From assembly GCA_021397835.1 (NCBI GenBank), contig JAJFZO010000799.1:2170001-2234000 (forward strand): a DNA stretch of 64,000 nucleotides, read 5' to 3'. This document shows, piece by piece, positions 1 to 11,450 of this stretch. The DNA comes from Moringa oleifera (taxonomy: Eukaryota; Streptophyta; Magnoliopsida; Brassicales; Moringaceae). The position numbers were made by a program, and so were the translations under genes. The notes under the pieces were generated by a model. The model saw only the letters and a list, made by a program, of their open reading frames with translations, did not search any database and had not been told where the DNA came from. The stretch's first letter is position 1; every line of letters starts with the position of its first letter.

Positions 1-1184
1 AATGGCGCCAAAAATTCCTGCTCAAAATATTAAACTTGTAGTATAGAGAAGCAAGGTCGTTTCCACAAAGATTGGTTAGATTTATTTATTTTGCAAAATA
101 AAATAAAAGAAAAGGGGGTTTGAGGAGTTAAAAATAGATCAAATAAGAATAACAGGAAAGAAAAAATTAATTGATAAAGTATCCAGTCAAAGGTATAATT
201 TCAGGTTTGATTTAGGAATTGATCATTGATGCAAAGATAAAAATCTTTCAATCTTCACTGAATTAGTTATGGTTTTTGGTACCACCCAACAACCTGTTTT
301 TCCTTACTTCTTTGATAACCAGGATACGATCTTTAATTATTTTTCTTATCAATAAATAACCCTAGATACAATCTTAGGATTTAATTTACCAATAACATTA
401 AAAATTAGAAAAACTATCAATTCTAGCCAATAAACACATATGTAGGTTTATTTAAACTAGATTATTTATCTTCATAACATAAATTGAAAAGCTCTTTTGT
501 GATCAACTATGTTGTTTACTACTTATATTAGAACACTCAAATAATTACGGATTTAAAGTTCTAAATAGTAAACTATTATTTTGATGATTAAACAAAAGGC
601 CCTTTTTGTGGCAATCAACCAAAATAATATTTTCAATAAGCACAGAAGATAAATAAACAGTGAAAAAATAAAGAACAAATAAAATCAGTTAGATCTCACA
701 ATTCTGAAGAATCAAACCCTTGATTATCCTTTGACTAGAAGAGATGTTTAGCAATCCATGAAAAGAGAAAGACCTACGAAAAGAAGAAAGTAAAAAATAA
801 ACTCTGGATGTTTTTTTGAAGGAACTACCTCCCTTTTATATAATAATCCTTAAACATAATAACCTATTTTAACTAAGACTCTTAAAGATAAAGATAAAGA
901 TAAAATTGTACAACTACTTTTTAAATAAAAGATAAAGTCTTGGTTCGGTGAAATTCCAATGTTATTAGGAGTCTCAGCACCTTATCCAAAGACATCTTCT
1001 AGTTCATCCACATCTCTTAGGAATCCAACTTTATATCTTCAAATAATGAATTTGAGTCCATCTTAGTTGATTTCCTCAATCCACCCTATTAAATATAAAA
1101 TATAGTTAAAATCCAAGATTTAATTTATAACCAATAAAATATGAAAAAATATAATAATATATATGATTATTATGCATTCTATCA
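1..1184 (-). mobile_element. Gypsy LTR, first copy (5' LTR of an element running off the window)
   Basis: Long terminal repeat about 1.2 kb long, nearly identical to the repeats at 3208-4408 and 6675-7873. Its right end reads attctatca, so on the minus strand it starts TGATAG. At its left edge (bases 4-10) is ggcgcca, the end of the tRNA-Asp primer site seen in full at 6652-6669. It is therefore the 5' LTR of a minus-strand element whose body lies left of the window. The LTR edge next to the primer site has lost about 55 bases relative to the other copies. Its right flank (from 1185) is Copia pol sequence, so the element inserted into an older Copia remnant. Confidence 0.85.
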
Positions 1185-2800
1185 CACGGGTAACCAAAAT
1201 GAGAAGGAAACTTTTCAACCATTGTCATGCATAAGATGAGTGAACATTACTTTAGTTTATAACTAAATCTGACATAGTTACTAGGTTTATACATGTTGAT
1301 GCCAAATTATATCAAGCAGATATTTATCTAAAGAAGAAACAGAAAGAAATGTTTCATAGTCATCCTTTATCATTCATTGATATTTGTTACAATAAATAAT
1401 ATTTTTGAAAATTATGCTTGTTGGTGATGATGAAATCAATAATATTTGTGGGTTAAAGGTTAAGAATCCTCTGAAAGTAGTGATTGTTTCTAAGTCCTGA
1501 TTAGAGAGTAGAGAGCAATTAGATGCAAAGCTGTTTGAAGCGAAAACTTTGATAGACATATATTATCTAACAAATTGAAGGAGTAAGTGCTCTATTTCTT
1601 AGTAAGAGATTGAGCAATAACATTGATTCAATATAAGCACAAATATTGATTATGCATTTGACAGATGTAGATGTAAAATTTTTTTCATTTTTATCTCTTT
1701 TATAGTCGAAGTCCACATAACCCAACAACCCTTGATCTGTCTATCATGTTCTCTTATCATTGATCAATCCATAATTAAGTGAATTTTTGACATATTTTAG
1801 TAGTCACTTAACAATAAGTCAATGTTTGTTAGCCACATATCTTGCTAATTAAGAACACAAATTAAGTATGTAATTAAGGTCTAGTGCATATCATTGCATA
1901 CATCAATGATCTAATAACTCTGAAGCAAGGAATGCTGACCATTTTCTGTTTCTAATCATCCATTTGAGGGCCATATTTTAAGAACAACTTGAAGTGGCTT
2001 CGCATTAAAAAATATACTTCTTTTGACTTATCCATGAAGAATTTCTATAGCACCTTACGATGGTAGAACTACTGGGATAATTTCAACCAGCCCCAATTCG
2101 TATCTCTCTAAATTAAAATAATTAGGTTCTGTCTTGTTAGACCGAGATCCTTCGTGTTAAAATCCTTTAAAAACATGGCTTTTAACCTTATTTGTCATAT
2201 ACTCTTACTCATAATCGGCATGTGGTCAACGTAAAGCAGCAAAAAGACTTCATATTGGTTGCTACAGCTTTCATATGAAAACAAGCATCAAAGTTGTTTA
2301 TTTTGAAACCATCCTGTAAAATATATTAATCAAATCTCTTATACCATTGCCTTGGGGACTTTTTAAGGCTATATAATGATTGTTTCAGCAAGTATAATTG
2401 GTATTCTTTCTCCTAATCTAGAAGTTTTCAAGTTATCTCATATAGATTGTTTTTACTAACTTTCTAGCTTTCATCTGTGAAAAATAACATTTGTAAGCAC
2501 AAAATCTAATTGCTTTAAATTTCACAAGAGGTCCAAAAATTTCATTGTAATCAATGCTAGTTTCATGAGTAAAGCCCTTGGTTAATTACTATAGCGTTGC
2601 CTTAACTTGTTTGTTTTTACTACATTAGCTCCTTCTTTTAGCTTATAAATCCACTTGCAATTAACTGATTTCTTATAAAGTAGCAACTCTCTCCTTCAGT
2701 TTCTCTTATGAGAGTTTTTACCACTTAGTTTTCCTAGTACTAGTGGTTTTTTTTGACTTAGTTCAAGTTCTCGTCACTTATCATTGTCTTACACTGTTTA
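1185..2800 (-). pseudogene. Copia (TNT1-94-like) reverse transcriptase/RNase H remnant
   Basis: Minus-strand frames, broken by stops and frameshifts, follow the order of a Copia RT and RNase H. Visible pieces are NCKWIYKLKEG (about 2640-2670), KGFTHETSIDYNEIFGPL (about 2525-2580), LYSLKKSPRQWYKRFD (about 2340-2400), YVDH at 2222-2233 where active enzymes have YVDD, SLMYAMICTRP (about 1880-1912) and LNYGLI followed by GLLGYVDFDY (about 1690-1780). The mutated catalytic motif and the many stops show it is dead. No LTR of its own is visible. The part from 1185 to about 1560 gives no convincing protein match. It is a different copy from the Copia element at 3170-12568. Confidence 0.85.
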
Positions 2801-2813
2801 AGGGGTTCCATCT

Positions 2814-3169
2814 ATGAACTTTGAATGGAGCAGAACTTAGAAAACTTGTGGAAGAAGTTACCTTTGATAGAAGAAGAGCAGAACGAAGCCTGCATTGATA
2901 AAATATGGGTGGAAGATAATATGGAGGTAGGAAAGAATTGTCTAGCAAGAAAAATACTTCAAAAAAGATTGATTAATGTGGAGGTCTGAAAACCATTTTT
3001 CGAAAGGTGTGAAATCATTCTTAAGGACTGGTTGTTTCGAAGAATAGAGATTGATTATAAGTGTTTCACTTTGAAGATTCTGTCGAAAAGTTCGAGCCCT
3101 CTTAAAATGCTGACAACCATGGTTGCTCAACAAATCATTATTGATCCTCAATGAGTTTGGTGGTCATTA
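2814..3169 (+). pseudogene. LINE ORF1, N-terminal part
   Basis: An ATG at 2814 is followed, after one frameshift, by a reading with WKKLPLIEEEQNEACIDK and then MEVGKNCLARKILQKR. This is the start of the DUF4283 (gag-like, nucleic-acid binding) domain of plant LINE ORF1. A later frame gives FEDSVEKFE and PWLLNKSLLILNEF. The frame breaks at the junction with the Copia LTR near 3170. ORF1 proteins of this type bind the LINE RNA. This copy has several frame changes in 350 bases and cannot be expressed. Confidence 0.8.
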
Positions 3170-3207
3170 TGTTTCTTAGGGAGAATTTGATACCAAATTC
3201 CTAGTTG
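3170..3207 (-). repeat. Copia 3' LTR, piece left of the Gypsy insertion
   Basis: The sequence aaattcctagttgat here matches bases 12236-12250 inside the intact right-hand Copia LTR. It stops where the Gypsy LTR begins near 3208, and the rest of the LTR resumes at 7874. The left border with the LINE is an estimate. Confidence 0.65.
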
Positions 3208-4408
3208 ATATAAGTTGGTTGTCACACCAAATTAAATTCTTAAATTTTTGCTCAAAAGATTAAACTTGTAATATAAATAAGCAAGGACGTTTCCACAAAG
3301 ATTAGTTATATTTATTTTTTGTAAATAAAAGAAAAAAGGATTTGAAAAGTTAAAAGTAGATGAAATAAAAATAATAGAAAAAGAAAAATTAATATAATAA
3401 AGTATCCAGTCAAAAGAATAATTTCAAGTTTGATTTAGGAATTGATCATTGATGCAAAGATAAAAATCTTTCAATCTTCACTGAATTAGTTATGGTTGTT
3501 GGTACCACCCAACAACCTGTTTTTCCTTACTTCTTTGATAACCAGGATACGATCTCTAATTATTTTTCTTATCAATAAATAACCCTAGATACGATCTTAG
3601 GATTTAATTTACCAATAACATTAAAAATTAGAAAAACTACCAATTCTAGCCAATAAACACATATGTAGGTTTATTTAAACTAGATTATTTATCTTCATAA
3701 CATAAATTGAAAAGCTCTTTTGTGATCAACTATGTTGTTTACTACTTATATTAGAACACTTAAACAATTACGGATTTAAAGTTTTAAATAGTAAACTATT
3801 ATTTTGATGATTAAACAAAGGGCCCTTTTTGTGGCAATCAACCAAAATAATATTTTCAATAAGCACAGAAGATAAATAAACAGTGAAAAATAAAGAACAA
3901 ATAAAATCAGTTAGATCTCACAATTCTGAAAAATCAAACCCTTGATTATCCTTTGACTGGAAGAGATGTTTAGCAATCCATGAAAAGAGAAAGACCTACG
4001 AAAAGAAGAAAGTAAAAAATAAACTCTGGATATTTTTTTGAAGGAACTACCTCCCCTTTATATAATAATCCTTAAACATAATAACCTATTTTAACTAAGA
4101 CTCTTAAAGATAAAGATAAAGATAAAATTGTACAACTACTTTTTAAATAAAAGATAAAGTCTTAGTTCGGTGAAATTTTAATGTTATTGCAAGTGTCAGC
4201 GCCTTATCCAAAGACATCTTCTAGTTCATCCACATCTTTTAGGAATTCAATTTTTTATCTTCAAATGATGAATTTGAGTCCATCTCAGTTGATTTCCTTA
4301 ATCCACCCTATTAAATATAAAATATAGTCAAAATCCAAGATTTAATCATTTATAACTAATAAAATATGGAAAATATAATAATATATATGAGTATTATGCA
4401 TTCTATCA
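3208..4408 (-). repeat. Gypsy 3' LTR
   Basis: About 1200 bp matching 6675-7873 and 1-1184. Its right end is attctatca at 4400-4408 (TGATAG on the element strand). The left end is less clean and is placed near 3208 by alignment to the start of the other LTR. It contains the same TATA-like tttatataat (near 4060) as the 5' LTR. Confidence 0.85.
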
Positions 4409-4424
4409 AATTCTCCCACACTTA
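4409..4424 (-). other. Gypsy polypurine tract
   Basis: On the minus strand the purine-rich run AGTGTGGGAGAATT lies directly against the TGATAG end of the 3' LTR. This is the expected primer position for plus-strand DNA synthesis. Confidence 0.65.
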
Positions 4425-4708
4425 AATAATGCTTGTCCTCAAGCATACAATAATTCAAGCTCATCATCTCATATCATCATCCTTCCTTCTTCTTCCTTTG
4501 CTTATCCAAAATAATATATTCTTTTAATGCATTAAAACATAAGATCACAAAAGAATTCTCATAAATAACATACATGATCAGTAATCGCCTTAACGATTTT
4601 ATTGAACTTAAAATGCATAAGATCTAACTCCCTCTCCTTAGATTCACTCATTCACTCAAAGTGTTTTGAAGGATTAAATAAGCTCTCAAGTCAATACATA
4701 GAAAAATT

Positions 4709-5179
4709 TTACCATAAGCTTGCTTGAATAATCACATCAGTTTCTTTTAATGGTCCAGCATTCAAAGATGAGTAAATGGATAATGGCATGACATTTATTG
4801 AAGCACCTAGATCTAACATCGCTTTCTCAATTTTAACATTACCAACTTTGCAAGGAATAGTAAACATACCTGGGTCCTTACATTTAGGAGGTAATTTTTT
4901 CTGAAGAACAACTGAAACATTTTCCCACATACTTACAAATTCATTACCTTTTAATTTTTTCTTATTGGTGCATAACTCTTTCAAAAATTTGGCATATCGA
5001 GGTACTTGTTTAATTGCATCAAGTAAAGGAATATTTACCTCGACCTTGTGAAAGATATTAAAAATCTCATTTTTTTCCTCCTCATTCTTCTTAGATTTAG
5101 ATAATCTAGAAGGAAAAGGAGGAATTAGCATGGAAGTTTTTGGTTGCTCTCTGTTGGATCCCTCCCTTAGGCTTGTCAA
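4709..5179 (-). pseudogene. Gypsy aspartic protease domain (gag-pro C-terminal part)
   Basis: An open stretch of 156 codons. It begins with a charged linker (SRLSKSKKNEEEKN), followed by a conserved Athila-type block (FHKVEVNIPLLDAIKQVPRY, then LPPKCKDPGMFTIPC) and the protease motif LDLGASINVMP. In this lineage DLGA is the usual form of the catalytic motif, so the active site looks preserved. The conserved reading stops at ETDVIIQ. The downstream half of the protease and all of RT are missing. In a functional element the protease cuts the gag polyprotein. Confidence 0.85.
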
Positions 5180-6445
5180 GCTCTAGTTGAGGAACTACTT
5201 CTTTCTCAGTCTCTTCTCTCGAGATGCATCCTTTGATGATCTTACTAGGTTCTTTTAACTCAGTTCCACTTCTCAAGATAATTGCACTAGCATTCTGTTT
5301 TGGGTTGACAATAGTTTGTGAAGGCAATTTTCCTTGAGATTTCAATCTGTTCTTTGAAAATACTAGTTGACTTACTTGATCCTCTAACTTTTTAATACTT
5401 GTTCTTATCTCCTGCTGAAATTTTTAACAATCTCTTCAAGAAAGATACCTGAATTTGGATGAGGTTGTGGTGGTGGAGCTGGTTGTCTAGATTGAAATTG
5501 AGGTCTTGCTCCATAACTAAGATTGGGATGATCCCTCCATCCTAGGTTATATATATTTGAATAAGGGTCATACTTTCTTTGTGGTAGACCTGAAAATCCT
5601 CCAACTACATTAGCATCCTTATAAGGATCATCTTGAAGTGTAGGACACATATCAGTTGGATGGCCAGTAGTAGCATAAATCCCACAAGCTTTAACTTGTT
5701 GCATGTTTCTTACAGCCAATTATTGAGCAAGAGAAGTTAGATTGACTATTTGATTTTCAAGAAAAGATATATTTACCTCATTAATCCTTTTTAAAGATGT
5801 ATCTTGTCTGAATCCGAATTGTTGTGAGTTAGTAATCTTGGTGGAAATCAAATCTCTAGCTTCACGAGGAGTTTTATTTACTATAGCACCTCCACTAGCT
5901 ACATCCATCATCCTTCTTTCCATTGGGAGTAATCATTCATAAAAATACTGAATGAGAAGTTGTTCAGAAATTTTATGCTGAGGATAACTTGCACACAGTT
6001 GTTTAAATCTTTCCCAATACTCATGAAGGGTTTTAATATCTCTATGCTTCATCCCACATATTTCCCTTCTAATGCTAGCAGCTCATGAAGTAGGAAAAAA
6101 TTTATCAAGAAATAATTTTACCATCTCTATCCATGTGATCACAGAACCAGAAGGTAAATAAAACAACCAATCTTTTGCTTTTTCTGTTAGTGAGAATGGA
6201 AAAGCACGTAATTTGATCTCATCTTCAGTTACTCCTTGTGATTTTAGGCTTGAGTACATCATATGAAATTCCTTTAGATGCTTGTGAGGATCTTTATTCT
6301 TAAAGCCGTGAAACTTCGGGAGCAAATGGATCAAACCAGACTTTAACTCAAAATTTGCTTGTAAAATTAGATATTGAATGCAGAGTGGTTACTGATTTAC
6401 TTCTGGTGTAGCCAATTGCCTCAAAGTTCTCTCTTCATTAGTCAT
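5106..6445 (-). pseudogene. Gypsy gag, frameshifted
   Basis: Read from an ATG at 6443-6445 (MTNEERTLRQLATPEVN, then a stop), gag continues in several frames. The Retrotrans_gag core is at 6083-6334 (LLPKFHGFKNKDPHKHLKEF, then AKDWLFYLPSGS). An open piece at 5720-5923 has MMDVASGGAIVNKTPREAR, and a zinc-knuckle piece at 5405-5719 reads CGIYATTGHPTDMCP. The knuckle should be CX2CX4HX4C but its second Cys is Tyr. A linker at 5106-5345 leads to the protease. Gag forms the particle that packages element RNA. Stops and shifts make this copy non-functional. Confidence 0.88.
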
Positions 6446-6651
6446 GTCTTGTTCTATTTTAGAATCATCAGATGAGTCAACTAAATCAAGTGTTAAATTC
6501 GATCAGAAAATGAAGGTGAATATTCTTGTTGACTTCGTAATTTAGCTTCCTTCCTGAATCTTTTTACTGTCTTCTCAATCTCAGGATTGTCGGGAACTAG
6601 ATCACCTACACGAAAAGAACGGAGCATTAAAATAAATGTAATTAAAACCAA

Positions 6652-6669
6652 TCCCCGACAACGGCGCCA
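6652..6669 (-). other. Primer binding site for tRNA-Asp
   Basis: On the minus strand TGGCGCCGTTGTCGGGGA matches the 3' end of plant tRNA-Asp(GTC) with one mismatch (GTT GCC in the tRNA complement). It lies five bases from the end of the 5' LTR. This site is typical of Athila/Tat-type plant Gypsy elements. Confidence 0.9.
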
Positions 6670-6674
6670 AAAAT

Positions 6675-7873
6675 TGTTAGTTGTCGACACCAACAAATTA
6701 AATACCTAAATTCTTAACAAATTAAACTTATAGTATAAATGAGCAAGGTCGTTTTCACAGAGATTGGTTATATTTATTTTTTGTAAATAAAAGAAAAAGG
6801 GGTTTGAAGAGTTAAAAGTAGATGAAATAAAAATAATAGAAAAAGAAAAATTAATGTAATAAAGTATCCAGTCAAATGAATAATTTAAGGTTTGATTTAG
6901 GAATTGATCATTGATGCAAAGATAAAAATCTTTCAATCTTCACTGAATTAGTTATGATTGTTGGTACCACCTAATAACCTGTTTTTCCTTACTTCTTTGA
7001 TAACCAGGATACGATCTCTAATTATTTTTCTTATCAATAAATAATCCTAGATATGATCTTAGGATTTAATTTACCAATAGCATTAAGAATTAGAAAAACT
7101 ACCAATTCTAGCCAATAAACACATATGTAGGTTTATTTAAACTATATTATTTATCTTCATAACATAAATTGAAAACCTCTTTTGTAATCAACTATGTTAT
7201 TCACTACTTATATTAAAACACTTAAACAATTACAAATTTAAAGTTCTAAATAGTAATCTATTATTTTGATGATTAAACAATGGGCTTTTTTTGTTGCAAT
7301 CAACCAAAATAATATTTTCAATAAGCACAGAAGATAAATAAACAATGAAAAAATAAAGAACAAATAAAATCAGTTAGATCTCACAATTCTGAAGAATCAA
7401 ACCCTTGATTATTTGACTGGAAGAGATGTTTAGCAATCAATGAAAAGAAAAAGTCCAAAGAAAAGAATAAGGTAAAAAAAAATAAAACTCTGGATGTTCC
7501 TTTGAAGGAACTACCTCCCCTTTATATAATAATCCTTAAACATAATAACCTATTTTAACTAAGACTCTTAAAGATAAAGATAAAAATAAAATTCTATAAC
7601 TATTTTTTAAATAAAAGATAAAGTCTTGGTTCGGTGAAATTTCAATGTTATTGGGAGTGTCGACGCCTTATCCAAAGACATCTTCTAGTTTATCCACATC
7701 TCTTAAGAATCCAACTTTATATCTTCAAATAATGAATTTGAGTCCATCTTAGTTGATTTCCTTAATCCACCCTACTAAATATAAAATATAGTCAAAATCT
7801 AAGATTTAACCATTTATAACCAATAAAATATGAGAAAATATAATAATATATATGACTATTATGCATTCTAGCA
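6675..7873 (-). repeat. Gypsy 5' LTR
   Basis: 1199 bp, from tgttag at 6675 to ctagca at 7873 on the plus strand. The terminal TG has become TGCTAG instead of TGATAG. Compared with the 3' LTR it carries many more substitutions, mostly C to T and G to A, as expected for methylated cytosines. It should drive leftward transcription of the element. Confidence 0.9.
7521..7530 (-). promoter_or_regulatory. TATA-like box in the Gypsy 5' LTR
   Basis: tttatataat reads ATTATATAAA on the minus strand, and the neighbouring cccc gives TATAAAGGGG. The same box is present in all three LTR copies (near 840, 4060 and 7525). It is the likely core promoter for leftward transcription. Position inferred from sequence only. 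Confidence 0.5.
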
Positions 7874-8236
7874 ATGAATTAAATATTAGATCTTTAAAAT
7901 TCAAAAGTAATAACAATCAATGCATGGAAAAACTAAGTAATCACGAAAACACATGATTAATAGTAGTTTACCCTCAATTCAAAGCTATATCTACTTTGCA
8001 GTTATCATAGAGAACTTTTTTACTATGAAAATACATTACAAGATAGATAACTTATTGATCCCTGACCATCCTTTTATTATAATAAAGTCTAGAACTCTCA
8101 TTATTCTTTTCTTTGTTTATATATGTAGAAATCTCTCTTTTCTATAATAAAGCCTAAAATTAAAAACAAATGTGTGAAAACTTTAAAATACCTTTTTATG
8201 TAAATTGGTCTCTCCACATACTTGAAAATCTTCTAG
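7874..8236 (-). repeat. Copia 3' LTR, piece right of the Gypsy insertion
   Basis: Continues the LTR broken at 3207. Shared landmarks with the intact LTR (12217-12568) are ccttttattataataaagt, tttgtttatatatgt, gtgaaaactttaaaatac and ccacatacttga. The right border near 8236 is where similarity stops. Confidence 0.75.
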
Positions 8237-9900
8237 TCATAGACTAATTTATTATTTTAATTGTTTCCTCTACTATAATGGCAGTGACTCCTTAATAAGC
8301 AGTTGAGAAATCCCACTAAAGTTATACTTGACTTTAGTTTCTCGATTATCATAACCTTAGTCAACAAATCAGCGGATTCTAACTTTCTTAGATCTTTTCA
8401 AGTGATAAGACATGATATTTCAAATTAATCTTATGATGTGATAATTCACTTGTATATACTTTGTCCTAGCATGATACAAAAAATTCTTTGCCAAATAAAT
8501 GGTTTTGGCTATGACAATGCAACATTTTTTTTTTCAAACTTGTGCCCAAATTCATTCAAAAATAATAATAACTATATCATCTCATTATTTACTTTTGTAA
8601 GTACAGCACATTCTGCTTGTATGGTAGAAAGTGTAACTATCTTTTGTAGTTTAGTATCTAACAATTGTAATACTATCTAATGTGTAAACATACCTAGTAG
8701 TACCTTTTTTTTTGTTATTTATATCACCAGTTATATCAGTATAAACATAACTATGCAAACTCAAATCTATTTTCTTGAATTACAAAGTTAAATCCATAAT
8801 GCCTTTCAAATACTTAAAAATTCATTTAATTGCTTCATAGTGTTGTTTTCTTAGATTGCTCATGTACTTGCTAACAACTATCACTGCATATATAATGTTT
8901 AGTCTTGTACATGTTGTAGCATACATCAAGCTCCCAATAACAAAAACATGAGGTACCTTGCTCATACATGAAATCTCATCATTAGTTGAAAGAGATTGGC
9001 TTTTAGATAGTCTAAAGTGACTAGCCAAAGGTGTGCTCATTGGTTCGATTTCATCTATTCTGAATCTAACAAGTACCTTCTTAATGTATTTTTTCTAAGA
9101 TAGCTTGAGAATCTTTTTTTTTTTTGGTAATTTTTATCGCAAGGGTTTATTTAGTATAATCTAAATCCTTCATCATAAACTTTTCTAAAAGCTTACCTTT
9201 TAATTTTTTTTTTATTTCATACAATTAGCTCCAATAACTAACATATTAGCAATATATAACAATAGTATAATATAAGAGTTATTATACCTTTTGACACAAC
9301 AACAATGATTTTCTTGGTACCTTAAACTATTATTATGCATGAAGTGGTCAAACTTCTCTTACCATTGTTTAAGAGTTTATTTTAACCTATACAAATTTTT
9401 TACAAGCTTGCATACCATTTTCTCTTTATTTTTGACTTCAAATCCCTGTGAAATGATGCATATAAATTTTTTCCTCCAAATTACCATAAAGAAAAACTAT
9501 TTTACATCCATTTGTTATAGATGCAAATCTTCCTCAGCTACTAACTCAAACATTATTTTGATTGTAGTCAACTTAACTACTAGAGAAAAAAATCTTTATG
9601 TAGTCAATACCTTTGTTTTGTTGAAAGCCTTTAACTACTTACCTTTCTTTATACCACTTACTAGCATCATGTTCTTCTTTTATTTAGTAAACTCATTTAT
9701 TTTGCAAGGCATATTTTCCTTGTAGTAATTCTACCAACTTTCATATTTGATTACTCATTAGAAAATTCATCTCATATTTCATGGCTAACTCTCATATAAT
9801 TGATTCATGAGCCTGCAAAGCTTCATTAAAGCTCTCTCGTTCTCCCCTATCAGTCAACAAGCTATAGTTCAAAGATAGTGAAAATCTTTATAGTGGTTTT
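8237..9900 (-). pseudogene. Copia RT/RNase H, decayed
   Basis: The best-preserved block (8822-9040) reads MSTPLASHFRLSKSQS and then IGSLMYATTCTRLNIIYA, the junction between RT and RNase H in TNT1-94-like Copia elements. Upstream on the minus strand is the frame with MKDLGYTKQILAI. The catalytic motif, normally YVDD, reads YIAN at 9245-9256 and is followed by MLVIGAN, so both aspartates are lost. Long plus-strand ORFs over this block (8438-8680, 9339-9725) are antisense shadows. Confidence 0.85.
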
Positions 9901-11450
9901 ATAGTTGTGAAAGATCTTTTTACTTTTGTTACAGGGATAATTGGATTCACTTCTGAGTTATACTCTCCTGATTTTCTTGAGCAGTACCATTTTCAATTCG
10001 AGAGTATTTTATTACATCTGAATCACTGGAATATCTATTAAGTGAACTACTTCATGCCTTTTTACCTCAAAATTTGTCACTTCAAGACTCTTGCCCAAGC
10101 TATCCTTATACTAAAGATTACATCCCTACTCTTAATGATCTTCATGTTTTGGTTATCCTAAAAACGATATCAAACTCATTGTCACCATATCTAATAATTT
10201 TTTTTATTATTTTAGATCGAATTTAACTTTAGTAGTAACATTGATATGAATATAAGATAGGCAACCAAATATTTTTAGGAAAGATAGGTTTACCTTTTTA
10301 TTACTCCAAACATCTTTAGGTATTCTGCAATTCAAAGGAGCTGAAGGACCAGTATTGATCAAATAGACTATAGAGTTAACTGTATCTGCCCCAAAATGCC
10401 TTAGTTAACCCTACACGAATTCTCATGCTCATTGCACACTCATTTAATATCCTATTTATCCTTTCTGCAACACCATTCTGTCGAGGTGTCCTTGAAATAG
10501 TCTTTTTCATCTTGATCCCATTATTAACATAAAACTATTTAAAATTCCCATCAATATATTCATCACCATTATCAGATCTCAAACATTTAATATTGAGATT
10601 GGTTTCATTCTCAATCATAGCTTTTCATTTTTTGGAAGCATTAAACACATCGAATTTACTCTTAAGAAAATAAATTCATACATTTCCAGTTGAGTTATCA
10701 ATAAATGTCACATAGTAGTTGGATCCTCCAAAAGATGTCACAATTAAAGGCCCCATACATCTATATAAACCAACTTTGGTTTTTTCTATTTCAACTTTTT
10801 CCCTACTTTGGAGAAGCTAACTTTTTTATTTTTATCAAGAGTGCAACTTTCACACAATCTGTGCTATATGGATTTCAAATCTGATAAATTGCCATTTACC
10901 ACCATGATCTTCATTTTGTTTTTGTTCATATGCCTAAGCCTACAATGCCTTTGATTTATACCAATGTTAACAGTAACCACTATATTCTTACAACCTGAGA
11001 TCATGCAAAGAGTTTCAATTTTGCTCTCTTAAACAACAATCATGGCACTTTTAGAAATTTTCAAGTATTATCATTTAAAATCACCTTGTGCCCTTCATTA
11101 TCAAGTTGTCCAACAAAAATCAAAATTCTCATCAACTTAGCACATGTCTCACTTTTTGAATTTTTTAAGTATTTCTATTTGGTATCTTTAATTTAACATC
11201 ACATATACTAACAATATCCAAAGATTCTCTATCAGCTAACCTTTTCATGATTACTAGCAACATAATTCTCCATTATTTTGCTACTTGCAGTGGTATGAAA
11301 AGATATTCCAAAATCTAATACCCAATTGAAGAGGACTATCAATAGCCAAAAGTAATGCATTTTCTACCTCATCTGTGACAATATTTGCAGTATCATCTTT
11401 GTTTTCTACTATTTTCTTTAGTGATAAAAAATCCTTCTTCGTGTTACTCA
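9900..11450 (-). pseudogene. Copia integrase and linker region, decayed
   Basis: Around 10400-10510 the minus strand reads RTPRQNGVAERINRILNECA, the conserved end of the Copia integrase core. Further blocks (10550-11000) carry the rest of the integrase and the GAG-pre-integrase region in broken frames. Integrase inserts the cDNA into the host genome. Many stops are present. Confidence 0.78.

Larger units (their letters stand above)
3208..7873 (-). mobile_element. Gypsy (Athila/Tat-type) element with gag and protease only
   Basis: Minus-strand element of 4.67 kb. LTRs of about 1200 bp lie at 6675-7873 (5') and about 3208-4408 (3'), with a tRNA-Asp primer site at 6652-6669 and a purine tract next to the 3' LTR. 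The internal 2.2 kb encodes only gag and a retroviral-type aspartic protease. The protease reading ends about 300 bp before the 3' LTR, so RT, RNase H and integrase are absent rather than mutated. Such terminal-repeat elements with gag depend on enzymes from full-length relatives. It sits inside a Copia LTR and its LTRs are far more alike (about 95%) than the Copia LTRs, which fits a later insertion. I could not define a clean 5-bp target duplication. Confidence 0.88.

Noticed and set aside
6652..6669. A tRNA-Asp gene
   Set aside because: Only the 18 bases complementary to the tRNA 3' end are present, next to an LTR; it is a primer site.
8438..9725. Plus-strand ORFs of 80 and 128 codons
   Set aside because: They lie antisense to Copia RT/RNase H and show no domain.
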